In this document: piece after piece, positions 56,168 to 64,000 of the stretch
How the letters are laid out: each line of letters opens with the position of its first letter
Numbering within the stretch: position 1 is the stretch's first letter
Source: a virus
Virus record (IMG/VR): IMGVR_UViG_3300008266_000006
Location: 1 to 64,000 of that record
DNA length: 64,000 nucleotides
Direction: 5' to 3' (one strand)
Notes under the pieces: generated by a model
Database searches by the model: none
The model's input: the letters and a program-made list of their open reading frames with translations, nothing else
Told to the model about the DNA's origin: nothing
Made by a program: the position numbers and the translations under genes

Positions 56168-56804
56168 CTAAATGTATTCTCCAAATTTTTTTATTTCTCT
56201 TCCTGGAACACCAACGACTGTAGCACCATCGCTTATATGCTCTATAACAACAGTGCCTGCTCCAAGTGTACAGTTGCTTCCTACATTTTTGAAGTTGATA
56301 ATAACACTTCCTGCACCTATTGATGTAGCTTCACCAACATTCACATCTCCACAAATTCTGGCCCCAGGACTAACAGTACAGAAATCTCCTATTGAACTAG
56401 ATTGGTTTATTGATGCAGCGGTGTTGATGTGTACATGCTTGCCTAAATGTACTCGTGTGGTTAAAACTGAGTAAGGGCCCATAGTTAAGCCATTCCCGTA
56501 ACTGCAGTAAGTTCCTATTAAGGCTGTTTCATGTATAAGATTCGCTGCTTGGTTGATTCTATTAATTTTTGATTCTATTTCTTTTCTTATCTTTGATGAA
56601 TTAATTGCAATAGTATATTTCAAATTAGGATATTTATCCAACAAAGAATTAATAAGAGATACACTGCCGAGTAAAGAAGAGTTTTCAACAGAAGAATTAT
56701 CATCTAGATAACCTATTATATTCCAGGCCTGATACTTATCGGATGAGCATAAATACTCTAGATCCTTAGAATGACCACCAGCTCCGAATTACAACTAAGT
56801 CCAT
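56168..56804 (-). CDS. PglD-like sugar acyltransferase (frameshifted near the 5' end)
   Basis: About 211 aa if repaired. Left-handed beta-helix acyltransferase with hexapeptide repeats (GNGLTMGPYSVL, VHLGKHVHINTAA, IGDFCTVSPGARICG, SNCTLGAGTVV) and the end VVGVPGREIK. The N-terminal PglD nucleotide-sugar-binding part (GAGGHSKDLEYL...WNIIGYLDDN) is intact, but the first codons (MDLVVI, ATG at 56804) are in another frame: one extra base in ATTCGGAGC near 56784-56786. As sequenced only 56168-56644 opens with a usable TTG. Would acetylate an amino-sugar. Confidence 0.75.
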
Positions 56805-56809
56805 AAAGG

Positions 56810-57520
56810 CTACCAAGTAAAAAGGTATGATCCAAAGTTGCTGGTGATGTCTTTGTTAGAAATCTGCTCACCGTTTTCAGTTAAAATATTATTAACTTTA
56901 TCTAGATCTTTTACTAGTTGGCTAGTTAGTGCATCCCCGTTTGTAAAAAACGGACCATGTAGAGATAATAAAAGTGGGATTTTATAGTCTTGTAAAATTT
57001 CTGCGTAATGATTAATTAAACTAAATTCGTGTCCTTCTATATCTATTTTTATCAGAGAAAAATCTCCCATTGATAAAAGGGCATCTAATCCAATTGTTTC
57101 TGCACTAATCCCAGTCGTATTTTTTTCAGAAACTCTTGTCATTGAATCGCCTAAAAAGTTATTTGACTGTAAATAAACTTCCTTAACTCCTGAAGCAGCT
57201 TTGTGTATTACGTTAATATTTTTAATGGAATTTAAAGATATATTTTTCTGCAGTATCTTATGCGCAATTGGATCTGGCTCAACGGCTACTACATTTCTTG
57301 AAAAGAAAGAACCATATATTGCAGTTGGTCCGATCCAAGATCCTATATCTAAATAATCTTTATCTTTTGATAAAAATCTATCTAAAAAATTGAAGGTGCC
57401 CGGTTCCCAGGAAGAATACTTTTCTGACCAAAAATTATAACCTATATCTTGATGTAGCTCTTTACTGTCTTCTACAGTAAATGATACGTTATTTTTACTT
57501 ACCAATAAATTATTAGTCAT
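56810..57520 (-). CDS. FkbM-family methyltransferase
   Basis: 236 aa. SAM-binding motif I LDIGSWIGPTAIYGS, VAVEPDPIAHKIL (motif II), and FSLIKIDIEGHEFSLI, the hallmark of FkbM enzymes, which O-methylate sugars or lipids. In a leftward operon of glycan genes with 1-nt overlaps. Confidence 0.88.
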   Translation of the reverse strand: MTNNLLVSKNNVSFTVEDSKELHQDIGYNFWSEKYSSWEPGTFNFLDRFLSKDKDYLDIGSWIGPTAIYGSFFSRNVVAVEPDPIAHKILQKNISLNSIKNINVIHKAASGVKEVYLQSNNFLGDSMTRVSEKNTTGISAETIGLDALLSMGDFSLIKIDIEGHEFSLINHYAEILQDYKIPLLLSLHGPFFTNGDALTSQLVKDLDKVNNILTENGEQISNKDITSNFGSYLFTW

Positions 57521-58176
57521 TACAAAAACCAGTCTTCACTTCTTCTTCCACCAATGTGTGTAACTATTGGCTTATCATATATGTCGCCGTAAAAACCAAA
57601 TCTGTATTCTTTATTTAGAGAATGAACCTTTGAAGTAAATTCAGACTCTCCGCCATGATCTGGCCAACCAATTTTTACTGTTGACATAGGGTAAATGCAT
57701 GGGTTTAGTGTAAATAAACGACCATGTTCAAACCAACCATTTTTTTGGTGGTAATCCTCAAGATGTTGAAAAACAAATCCTCCAACCTGTTCTTCTGGTG
57801 GATTTACCGGTGCTCTAACCATAGCCATTTGTACCAAATAAGTATTTTCTAAAAGAATATTTATCATGTGATCAATATTGATTGATGTGTTAAATAAAAA
57901 ATCATCCTCTAAATGGAAAATGTATTGAGTTTCTTGAGAAACTGAATCCCACGCAGATTGGACAGCTCCAGCTAATCCTCTTCTTTGTTCATGGGAAACA
58001 ACTTTAAATTTTGGAAAACGGCTTACTAAAAAGTTATGATACCTTATATCTCCTGAATCATTTATTATAATTCTTTCAACAAAAGGATATGATACAGTTG
58101 AATCAAACTGGTCAATAGTTCTCTGAATACAATCTTGTCTACCATCTGTTATTACAACTAAAGAAACTCTATGCAT
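57520..58176 (-). CDS. GT-A-fold glycosyltransferase
   Basis: 218 aa. RVSLVVITDGRQDCIQRTID start, IIINDSGD, and FHLEDDFLF (DxD-like metal site). Nucleotide-sugar transferase of GT2-like type; substrate unknown. Overlaps both neighbours slightly. Confidence 0.8.
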   Translation of the reverse strand: MHRVSLVVITDGRQDCIQRTIDQFDSTVSYPFVERIIINDSGDIRYHNFLVSRFPKFKVVSHEQRRGLAGAVQSAWDSVSQETQYIFHLEDDFLFNTSINIDHMINILLENTYLVQMAMVRAPVNPPEEQVGGFVFQHLEDYHQKNGWFEHGRLFTLNPCIYPMSTVKIGWPDHGGESEFTSKVHSLNKEYRFGFYGDIYDKPIVTHIGGRRSEDWFL

Positions 58177-59056
58177 GGGGTAACCCCACTAAAGGAGCTG
58201 GATCATTTATTAATGATCCAGTATTGCCAGTGACTAATATATTTTTATGGAAATAATCTTCCAATCCTTTAGTTCCATAAGCTTCATAAATTTTAAAGTG
58301 CTCTGCCCAAGCTGCCCCATTGTATAAGTCAGCACCTGGACCTAAAGCTCTGCACGATTCATAAGCGTTTAATATTTTTCTCATGAAATGATCAAGTGAT
58401 CTCCATTGAAAGTGTCTAATTTGGACAGTCTGTGGACCAAAGACAATTTTGTCATCACCATAATCATCTATAGCAACTTTAGCACCAGCATTGAAACCAG
58501 CACCGTTGTAATTAACTAAATGGTTCCCATTAGAAATCGAAACAAATCTATCTGATGGTCTAAATCTAAACGCACTTTTATGATTAGTCGGTAGGTTCCA
58601 TTTCCAAACCATGGAATGGAATGGGGATTCACCAATGGGATCAAATTCTGTTATAGAATGGTTTGTATATAGAGTTCTATACACATCATAATTTTGATTG
58701 TCAAGATCTATAAAAGCTTGCTTTAAAGAACTATTTGGGGAATACCAAATCTCATCTATATCAAATGGGATAATCCATTGCGCCCCATTTTTTCTAGCCA
58801 TTTCTCCTAGCGTAGTCATCTTCTGAGACTGAGTATATGCCAATACATTGTCTTCTAAAAGAATTACTTCTATATTTGGATAAGCTTTATTTATTTTTTC
58901 TTTGGCGGCTTCCATTTTATCTAAGGTATTATCTTTAGATAAATTATTTGCGACAATTAAACCATCAATTCCATTTGCTGCCAAATGGCACATAGTGTGC
59001 TCAATAATGTCACCCTCATCTTTAGCCATAGCTATGGCCCATAGGTTAATTGTCAT
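58169..59056 (-). CDS. Glycosyltransferase (GT2/GT92-like)
   Basis: 295 aa. WAIAMAKDEGDIIEHTMCHL with LIVANNLSKDNTLDKM and IPFDIDEIWY (DxD) match the 'KNE..y..EWl.yH...G' glycosyltransferases. C-terminal region includes QVQIRHFQWRSLDHFMRK. Cytoplasmic; builds part of a surface or virion glycan. Confidence 0.85.
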   Translation of the reverse strand: MTINLWAIAMAKDEGDIIEHTMCHLAANGIDGLIVANNLSKDNTLDKMEAAKEKINKAYPNIEVILLEDNVLAYTQSQKMTTLGEMARKNGAQWIIPFDIDEIWYSPNSSLKQAFIDLDNQNYDVYRTLYTNHSITEFDPIGESPFHSMVWKWNLPTNHKSAFRFRPSDRFVSISNGNHLVNYNGAGFNAGAKVAIDDYGDDKIVFGPQTVQIRHFQWRSLDHFMRKILNAYESCRALGPGADLYNGAAWAEHFKIYEAYGTKGLEDYFHKNILVTGNTGSLINDPAPLVGLPHA

Positions 59057-59775
59057 ATTAATTTTGTTCCTCCGTCTGGATTTAAATTATTGGCCATATT
59101 CCATTGAACAGATTTTTCTCTATAGACTTTAGCTTGAAGAGGCTGTACATAATTAATTGGATAAAATATGAATCCATTTTTTTCAAGTCTATCAAAAAAA
59201 CCTGCGTCTGCTCCACTCCACCACCAAGGACTATCATCCCAACCACCAACTACATCGAAAGACTTTCTTGTAGTCATAACTTGATTGTGATCAAGCTTAT
59301 CCGCTCCTCTAACAAGAGGGGTACCAAAAAAACGAACACCCACACCAGGTGCACCTCCACCATCTATATTTCCATCAATATCTCTGATGTGTTGCGCACA
59401 AAAACAAACATCGTAGGAGTATTTTTCAGCCGTTTCTACAAGCTTTTCCAGCATCTCGGGGTAGTAGTAGTCGTCATCAGCTAAGTAGCAAATATACTTA
59501 CCACCTGAGTATTCTTTAACGGCCTTGTTTATTTGTGTAGCATAGCGCGCTGTCTTTAAGCGGTCTTCATCTTTAACAAAAGAATTAAAAAACTTTACAT
59601 TTTTAATGTCCTGATACTTCGCAATAACTTCAAATACTTTAACATTATCTGAGTTGTCATCTGCAATAATTAATTCATAATTATCATATGTTTGAGATAA
59701 AACAGATTTAATTGCCTTTTCTAAAAAGGCAGGCTTATTATAACTTGTTAGAATAACAGAAACTTTTGGGTTCAT
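59053..59775 (-). CDS. Family 2 glycosyltransferase
   Basis: 240 aa. KVSVILTSYNKPAFLEKAIK, IIADDNSDN and CYLADDDYYYPEML (DDD motif) are classical GT2 features, with GGWDDSPWWWSGADAGFF as acceptor region. ATGA-type overlaps with both neighbours. Confidence 0.9.
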   Translation of the reverse strand: MNPKVSVILTSYNKPAFLEKAIKSVLSQTYDNYELIIADDNSDNVKVFEVIAKYQDIKNVKFFNSFVKDEDRLKTARYATQINKAVKEYSGGKYICYLADDDYYYPEMLEKLVETAEKYSYDVCFCAQHIRDIDGNIDGGGAPGVGVRFFGTPLVRGADKLDHNQVMTTRKSFDVVGGWDDSPWWWSGADAGFFDRLEKNGFIFYPINYVQPLQAKVYREKSVQWNMANNLNPDGGTKLI

Positions 59776-60563
59776 TGGTTAACCATATCTTTTAGTTCTA
59801 CATTAATAATATTATTATACATCAAAAAATCTTTTGGTGGCAAAGTTTTACGCACTAGTAATCTTTGCAGCCACCTATCTGTTCCATCATATCTTGCCTT
59901 AAATGGTTTTCTACCATGAACAGCCTTATGATTATTGATTAGTAAAAGATCTCCAGTTTTTAAAATTACTTCTTTTGTTGCAAAAGAAATTGCTTTTCTC
60001 AAAAAAGATAAAGCTTCAGCCGCATCTTCATTTGTGGGTCTTATGACAGTTTCGTCATATATAAAAGATAAACCATCTATTTCGTCTTCCTTAATAATTG
60101 AAACAGGTATTTCAATATCTTCTTCGCCATTAGTTCTAAAACTAATGTCAACTCCAGTTACAAACCAATTTTGTTTTAGTACATCTATATATTTTTGCGG
60201 GATGTGCGTTAGGATATCATCAATTTTTGCGTAGGTTGTGGCTGCATTTGGGTCACCCCTTAAGCATAAAAGAAGTATATAGTCAGGCTTATAAGGATGG
60301 AAAGCTGTTTCCGTATGAAGGCCAAGTGTTACTTTGGATGAAGTGGATATTTGCTCAAGTTCTGTTTTATAAACAGGAAGAATATTTTGTATTAAAGATC
60401 CATTTTGTTCTTGGATATAACCAACAGGAGTTCCATAGTCTTGTCCATGCTCAACCAAAAGCTCCGCTATATGTGGTAGATAAGCAGATGGATCATTTGG
60501 ACTAGATGGAGTTGGTGGAACATCTCCTAAAAAAATATTCTTTCTAATATAGACCGAACTCAT
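59772..60563 (-). CDS. TauD/clavaminate-synthase-like oxygenase
   Basis: 263 aa. Ligands His-x-Glu in LGLHTETAFHPYKPDYILL and distal His/Arg in HKAVHGRKPFKARYDGTDRWLQRLLV. This is the CAS-like subgroup that often hydroxylates free amino acids (Arg, Asn). In the glycan operon; product may be a decorated amino acid or sugar. Confidence 0.85.
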   Translation of the reverse strand: MSSVYIRKNIFLGDVPPTPSSPNDPSAYLPHIAELLVEHGQDYGTPVGYIQEQNGSLIQNILPVYKTELEQISTSSKVTLGLHTETAFHPYKPDYILLLCLRGDPNAATTYAKIDDILTHIPQKYIDVLKQNWFVTGVDISFRTNGEEDIEIPVSIIKEDEIDGLSFIYDETVIRPTNEDAAEALSFLRKAISFATKEVILKTGDLLLINNHKAVHGRKPFKARYDGTDRWLQRLLVRKTLPPKDFLMYNNIINVELKDMVNQ

Positions 60564-60769
60564 GACATTAAAACCTTAAGAATCAGGAAGTGAAGTTTTT
60601 GTAAATCGTTTGGAAGCACACTGAAAACATATTCTTTTTCAAGAGTTTTTATCGTCAAACAATATACATCAACAAGTTGACCATCGGAAGTAATTGATGC
60701 GGTTTTTCCTGATATAACTACATCAGTAATCATTGGCATAAAGCCATCAAATGGACCACCCGTTTGCAT
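60560..60769 (-). CDS. Hypothetical small protein
   Basis: 69 aa. Beta-rich first part (TDVVISGKTASITSDGQLVD) and a helical end. Between two oxygenase genes, overlapping the next by 4 nt. Unknown. Confidence 0.55.
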   Translation of the reverse strand: MQTGGPFDGFMPMITDVVISGKTASITSDGQLVDVYCLTIKTLEKEYVFSVLPNDLQKLHFLILKVLMS

Positions 60770-60781
60770 TAGATAATTATA

Positions 60782-61573
60782 TCACATCACTTCATTGTAA
60801 AATGGTTTTGATTTTCCGATCTCTATTTTATTAAAAATTCTGCTACCCAAACTAAAACCGCCCATCAAACAGTGGGCTGTACAACGGTTATCCCATATAA
60901 CCAAATCGTCCTTTTTCCAGTCTAACATAAAAATATTATTGTGATCTTCAAATAGTTTAAATAAAACTTCGTTATACTTAGACCATTTATCTTGGTCTTT
61001 TCCAAGAGTAGTGAGACCAGGGTAAAAAATAGAAGTTTTACCAGTTTGTGGATGAGTTCTTAACGCAGGGTGGTAAATGTTTTCTGATTCTTCTCTGTAG
61101 AGAGGATCATTTATATCATCTGCGTTCCATTGTTTTTTAACTTTTACACTTTTTACAAAAGAAAGAGTTTCTTCATCTAGCAATGTGTAAATTTTTTCTA
61201 AATCAACCCATCTAGTTTGACCGCCAGTGACATCATCTAAATGATACATATGGATACAGTCAATATCTACTGGCTCTTGTAGCCAACTATCATCGGTATG
61301 CCATCTAGCAAAATGATCACCTTCACCTGGCATTGGTTGTGCGTTTCTTGAAAAGAGATCAAACAACGGAGCATGGTCTACGTCTTTAAGAATTCGCAAG
61401 TGATTACTTGATGGGTATAAATGTTCCATCAATTTAATTTGATCTTCTAAGGATGTTTTTATATTTCTAAAAACTAAAACCTTGTGTTCTAGAAGATGTT
61501 GGCGAACTCTATCAGGATTATCCCAGATATCTTGGTATGACGTATTTGTATAGTAAGTGCCAAAATCGCTCAT
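60782..61573 (-). CDS. TauD/TfdA-family oxygenase
   Basis: 263 aa. HTDDSW in ARWHTDDSWLQEP (His-x-Asp), GGQTRWVDLEKIYTLL, WDNRCTAHCLMGGFSLGSRIF (distal His and Arg). Typical taurine-dioxygenase length. First gene of the leftward oxygenase/glycan operon. Confidence 0.88.
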   Translation of the reverse strand: MSDFGTYYTNTSYQDIWDNPDRVRQHLLEHKVLVFRNIKTSLEDQIKLMEHLYPSSNHLRILKDVDHAPLFDLFSRNAQPMPGEGDHFARWHTDDSWLQEPVDIDCIHMYHLDDVTGGQTRWVDLEKIYTLLDEETLSFVKSVKVKKQWNADDINDPLYREESENIYHPALRTHPQTGKTSIFYPGLTTLGKDQDKWSKYNEVLFKLFEDHNNIFMLDWKKDDLVIWDNRCTAHCLMGGFSLGSRIFNKIEIGKSKPFYNEVM

Positions 61574-61588
61574 GTAAAAAGTATACCA

Positions 61589-61873
61589 CTATTTCTTTTT
61601 TGATCCTTTTTTAAAGGTAGAAATATTTTTTGGAGCTTGTCCTTTTACGCCCTTTTTTGCTGCACCCTGTGCTCTTTTTCTTTGCACTGCGCTTTTTCTT
61701 TGTGATGATGACATTGAGTTAGCTTTTGCAACTGGCACACATTTAGCGTATCCTGAACCACCTGCTCCAGATGTTCCACACGGCTGCCATTTTCCCTTTT
61801 TTTTAGGCGCACCAATGTTGACCCACTTTTGATCAAACCACTTGGTTAAGCCAACACCTTTTGGACCAGGCAT
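61589..61873 (-). CDS. Small basic DUF5872-like protein
   Basis: 94 aa. TKWFDQKWVNIGAPKKKGKW, PCGTS...YAKCVPVAKA and SSSQRKSAVQRKRA match a family common in phages and giant viruses. Cys pair plus Lys-rich tail; likely packaged or DNA-binding. Confidence 0.75.
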   Translation of the reverse strand: MPGPKGVGLTKWFDQKWVNIGAPKKKGKWQPCGTSGAGGSGYAKCVPVAKANSMSSSQRKSAVQRKRAQGAAKKGVKGQAPKNISTFKKGSKKK

Positions 61874-61882
61874 AGAGTTTTA

Positions 61883-62062
61883 TTACTTTTTTCTTTTAGC
61901 TTTTTTTGTGGAAACTGTTTTCCAAGTTCCACCCATAGCTTTATATTTTTTTGCAGCCCATGCATTTGCATAAGCGGATGGATAAACATCAAACTTTGCT
62001 TTAGCTTGTGACTTAGCCGAAGACCACAGAGCTGGTTTTGTGGGTTTGTTTACTTTAGCCAT
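61883..62062 (-). CDS. Small basic protein
   Basis: 59 aa; ATG at 62062 is preferred (the frame is open to 62134). KAKFDVYPSAYANAWAAKKY, then GGTW...KKAKRKK: the 'A...F...PSAYAN.wA.k.Yk..GG.W' pattern of small phage basic proteins related to the previous gene's family. Confidence 0.7.
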   Translation of the reverse strand: MAKVNKPTKPALWSSAKSQAKAKFDVYPSAYANAWAAKKYKAMGGTWKTVSTKKAKRKK

Positions 62063-62064
62063 AA

Positions 62065-62286
62065 TTAAACCAACTTTATAATTAAGTAAATTTCCACAGC
62101 GTGGAGACCAAGATACAAAGCATTCATCAACCAAGCACGAACGGCATATTTGTTTATATGGTAGTGGGCATCGTGTGGATTTGGGCCCTCTGGACCGTTG
62201 TGGTGATGTGACTCACAACAGTGTTCACGGTTATCGTGGCATGGTTCGCCGTTTGGCTTATGATGTTCGTGATTATTGCAATGCAT
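62065..62286 (-). CDS. His/Cys-rich small membrane protein
   Basis: 73 aa. The first ~45 residues hold 12 or more His and three Cys (NNHEHHKPNGEPCHDN, CCESHHHNG), then one transmembrane helix (AWLMNALYLGLHAVEIYLII). Probably metal-binding at the membrane. Adjacent to lysis genes. Confidence 0.65.
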   Translation of the reverse strand: MHCNNHEHHKPNGEPCHDNREHCCESHHHNGPEGPNPHDAHYHINKYAVRAWLMNALYLGLHAVEIYLIIKLV

Positions 62287-62495
62287 TATTTGCTCTTCCT
62301 CTTTTTGCTAATTTTTCTAAGCGTTTTTGCAAGGTTAGCTTGGCGGACTGTTGTTGCACTATACTTGCTAGGATTCTTTGTAACTGCAGCAGCCATTGCT
62401 GCTACTGATTTGTTAGCCTTTTTTGCCTTAGCAGTAAAAGCCCCAGGTCTTTTAATTGCTTTTTGAATCCATTTCTTATCTTTTTTTGCTGCCAT
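62286..62495 (-). CDS. Small basic phage protein
   Basis: 69 aa; KKWIQKAIKRPGAFTAKAKK then Ala-rich helix and TVRQANLAKTLRKI. The K(K)WIQ.AI..PG sequence recurs in small phage basic proteins. Likely nucleic-acid binding. Confidence 0.7.
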   Translation of the reverse strand: MAAKKDKKWIQKAIKRPGAFTAKAKKANKSVAAMAAAVTKNPSKYSATTVRQANLAKTLRKISKKRKSK

Positions 62496-62712
62496 TTGCT
62501 ATTTCCTTTTTCTTTGTATTAGTTTTCTTTTTAATAAAATCAAAAGAAGCTACAGCATGATCATTGATGTGATCATCAATTTTATATTCTATTCTAGTTA
62601 AATGATCTCTAACATAACCATGATCTTCTTTATTTTCTCTTCTACTTTTTTCTAAAAGAGTAACAAGAATAGCACCGACAACGCCAATGAGAGCAACAGT
62701 AATCTGCTCCAT
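62476..62712 (-). CDS. Holin-like protein (one membrane helix plus coiled tail)
   Basis: 78 aa. MEQITVALIGVVGAILVTLL is a transmembrane helix, followed by EKSRRENKEDHGYVRDHLTR and IDDHINDHA. This matches the DUF2746/holin-like proteins next to endolysin genes in actinophages. Directly downstream of the endolysin gene, so a lysis function is likely. Confidence 0.75.
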   Translation of the reverse strand: MEQITVALIGVVGAILVTLLEKSRRENKEDHGYVRDHLTRIEYKIDDHINDHAVASFDFIKKKTNTKKKEIANGSKKR

Positions 62713-62716
62713 GGCA

Positions 62717-62968
62717 CTATGCTTTAATTCCCAAGAGTTCCATGACCTTAGGCCCAGGAACAGAATCTGCTGGCAATTTGTTAGCTACCTTAAAAGCTTT
62801 AATTGCTTCTTTGGTTGCTGCGTCCATTTCTCCGTTAATTGGACCAGCATAAATCCCTTTTTTCTTTAGTGCTTCTTGAATTGATTTTGTTTTTGCGTTT
62901 CCGCCAGCAGGTGTATTATTTAGATTTGCAACACCAGCTTCTGGTTTTTTGACACCATTTCTTTCCAT
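62717..62968 (-). CDS. Endolysin C-terminal part: peptidoglycan-binding domain (split)
   Basis: 83 codons from an internal ATG. SIQEALKKKGIYAGPINGEM...KEAIKAFKVANKLPADSVPGP is a PG_binding_1 repeat. The frame is open upstream through the second half of the M15 domain (EPWHIRYVCGD) to about 63130, where it meets the N-terminal ORF. One protein broken by a one-base shift. Confidence 0.8.
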   Translation of the reverse strand: MERNGVKKPEAGVANLNNTPAGGNAKTKSIQEALKKKGIYAGPINGEMDAATKEAIKAFKVANKLPADSVPGPKVMELLGIKA

Positions 62969-63116
62969 CCATGCAGCAACTGCTGGTGGTGGGTTGTCTC
63001 CACATACATAGCGTATGTGCCAAGGCTCTTCGGGAACTACTTCCCATGACCAACCAAAATCTTTTACGTTTGCAATGAGCCAGTTAATGCGCTTTGGTTC
63101 AGCAGCATTGGCAATG

Positions 63117-63497
63117 TCAACTGCAATTCCGCAAGTTGTGCTGTGATGAACCAGGAGCTGCCAAAGGCGCCATGCCCTTTTTTAGATACCATTTCTTGCC
63201 TTCAAATGTACGAGTACTTTGACCAGCAATTTCTTCAAGCTGATAGCGCTGCCTAAAGCCAGCAAGTTGTGATTCATAGGTTCTATAAGTATCACCAGCA
63301 GAAGTTGGCTTGAGCTCAACTCCATCTGCTTTTGCCTTCTCATCCATGGCGCAATAAGCCGCTGCAGCTAGCCAATGAAGCTTGCCACCACCCTCTATAC
63401 CAACCAACAGATTAGCTGGAAGCTTACCAGGTGTAACACCTTTTAGGTCAGCTGGTAGTTTTACGGGAACAATATAGTCCCAAGCAACTTTGCCCAT
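63117..63497 (-). CDS. Endolysin N-terminal part: M15 (VanY-type) peptidase (split)
   Basis: 126 codons. YRTYESQLAGFRQRYQLEE and PGSSQHNL give the first half of the M15 zinc site (S-x-H-x2-G-x-A-x-D); the next bases in the other frame read GIAVDIANAAEPKRINWLI and EPWHIR, completing it. An extra C in CTTGCGGAATT near 63129-63131 ends this ORF early. Repaired length ~260 aa with a C-terminal wall-binding domain: a phage endolysin cutting peptide cross-links (L-Ala-D-Glu or D-Ala-D-Ala type). Confidence 0.85.
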   Translation of the reverse strand: MGKVAWDYIVPVKLPADLKGVTPGKLPANLLVGIEGGGKLHWLAAAAYCAMDEKAKADGVELKPTSAGDTYRTYESQLAGFRQRYQLEEIAGQSTRTFEGKKWYLKKGMAPLAAPGSSQHNLRNCS

Positions 63498-63511
63498 GAT
63501 ACTTTCTCCTA

Positions 63512-63685
63512 TTATTTTTTCTTAGATCTTTTTTTTCTTTTACTTGCGACAGAAAGAGCTATAGCTATAGCCTGCTTTCTACTCTTGACTACTGGACCTT
63601 TTTTGCCAGAATGAAGAGCCCCTTTTCCATACTCATCCATTACTTTAGTAACTTTTTTTTGAAAAAGGGACTTCTTCTTAGCCAT
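63512..63685 (-). CDS. DUF6496-like small basic protein
   Basis: 57 aa. KVTKVMDEYGKGALHSGKKG followed by VVKSRKQAIAIALSVASKRK matches the phage/bacterial DUF6496 family (KVMxEFKxGxLxSGxxGxxVKSRKQAIAIALSEA). The function is unknown; likely DNA-binding. Confidence 0.8.
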   Translation of the reverse strand: MAKKKSLFQKKVTKVMDEYGKGALHSGKKGPVVKSRKQAIAIALSVASKRKKRSKKK

Positions 63686-63690
63686 AATTA

Positions 63691-63828
63691 TTACTTCTTT
63701 TTCTTCTTCTTAGCAATAGCTGCTTGAATAAAAGGTGGTAATTTCTTTTGAGCTGGTGTAAGGCCACTCGTGCTAGCTGCTGCCTTCTTTGCAGGAGCCT
63801 TTTTCTTTGCCATTTTTTTGGAAGCCAT
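63691..63828 (-). CDS. Small Lys/Ala-rich protein
   Basis: 45 aa. Lys-rich ends around a short ordered centre (SGLTPAQKKLPPFIQAAI). Possible histone-like or packaged peptide. Confidence 0.6.
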   Translation of the reverse strand: MASKKMAKKKAPAKKAAASTSGLTPAQKKLPPFIQAAIAKKKKKK

Positions 63829-63830
63829 GA

Positions 63831-63956
63831 TTACATCATCTTCTTTTTTGAATAGCCGCCCATTTTCTTTTTGCTGCCCATCTTCTTTGAGCTGCTCATT
63901 TTCTTTGATGACATCTTTTTACCAGCCATCATCTTATCTTTTTTCATCATTGCCAT
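63831..63956 (-). CDS. Small Met/Lys-rich protein
   Basis: 41 aa made largely of Met, Lys, Ser and Gly with repeated KKM units (KKMSSKKMSSSKKMGSKKKM). Low-complexity, but located between two similar genes with tight spacing. Confidence 0.5.
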   Translation of the reverse strand: MAMMKKDKMMAGKKMSSKKMSSSKKMGSKKKMGGYSKKKMM

Positions 63957-64000
63957 TATTTTTCATCCTTTTTTTTGGAAGTTGTTTTTGTTTTAGCATT
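63956..64000 (-). CDS. Partial gene, Lys-rich C-terminus
   Basis: Last 14 codons and stop (NAKTKTTSKKKDEK) of a leftward gene cut by the window end. Stop overlaps the next start by one base. Confidence 0.45.
   Translation of the reverse strand, partial: NAKTKTTSKKKDEK

Overview
The window looks like part of a large, AT-rich tailed-phage genome (possibly a prophage or phage-plasmid) whose host is an actinobacterium. Reasons: genes are tightly packed with 1-50 bp overlaps. There are eight tRNA genes whose anticodons mostly read A/T-rich codons. There is a WhiB-family iron-sulfur regulator, found only in actinobacteria and their phages, and DUF732-like and other small lipoproteins. Exported proteins carry Thr/Pro/Val linkers of the kind common in Acidimicrobiia and related lineages. 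There are also holin-like proteins, an M15 endolysin and many small Lys-rich phage-type proteins. I recognise no terminase, portal, major capsid or tail gene, so the virion module probably lies mostly outside the window.

Layout. 1-8 kb: small hypothetical genes separated by strong hairpins, with a possible SSB-tailed protein first, a frameshifted lysozyme-like gene, and candidate structured RNAs near 3.8-4.0 and 4.9-5.1 kb. 8.09-8.51 kb: a regular array of alternating 7-bp palindromes (TGTAACA-like and TGAATCA) about 18.4 bp apart, just upstream of an 846-aa protein with faint two-barrel RNA polymerase features. 12.5-16.5 kb: helicase, dCMP-deaminase-like protein and a secreted subtilisin. 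16.4-22.4 kb: five tRNAs interleaved with very small genes, an XRE regulator and several exported proteins.

23-39 kb holds the most striking system. In order it encodes WhiB, an E2-like/zinc-ribbon fusion, a JAMM (deubiquitinase-type) metalloprotease with zinc motifs, a ThiF/E1-like enzyme, a small beta-grasp ubiquitin-like protein ending in EKG, a Ycf46-like AAA+ ATPase, several unknown proteins and two more possible E2-like proteins. At 38.7 kb follows an N-terminal-threonine hydrolase of the proteasome beta/HslV family. Together these look like a virus-encoded ubiquitin-like conjugation, removal and proteolysis pathway, related to the plasmid PRTRC cassette but with an AAA+ protein and a proteasome-like peptidase added. 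SSB, a uracil-DNA-glycosylase-like protein and a MerR-like regulator sit inside the same stretch.

40-50 kb carries 2-oxoglutarate/Fe(II) oxygenases, a ferredoxin and an acyl-CoA dehydrogenase, followed by membrane proteins and lipoproteins that may form a lysis cassette. From 50.8 kb to the end all genes run leftward: an oxygenase, a 1433-aa anchored surface protein with a beta-helix and repeats, a glycan operon (acyltransferase, FkbM methyltransferase, three glycosyltransferases, two TauD-type oxygenases), then an endolysin/holin region with small basic proteins.

Regulation: several genes have the sequence TGATATAAT or a close variant ending 6-7 nt before the ATG, implying leaderless mRNAs from extended -10 promoters. 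Five genes are split by single-base frameshifts, which suggests sequencing errors or decay in this assembly.
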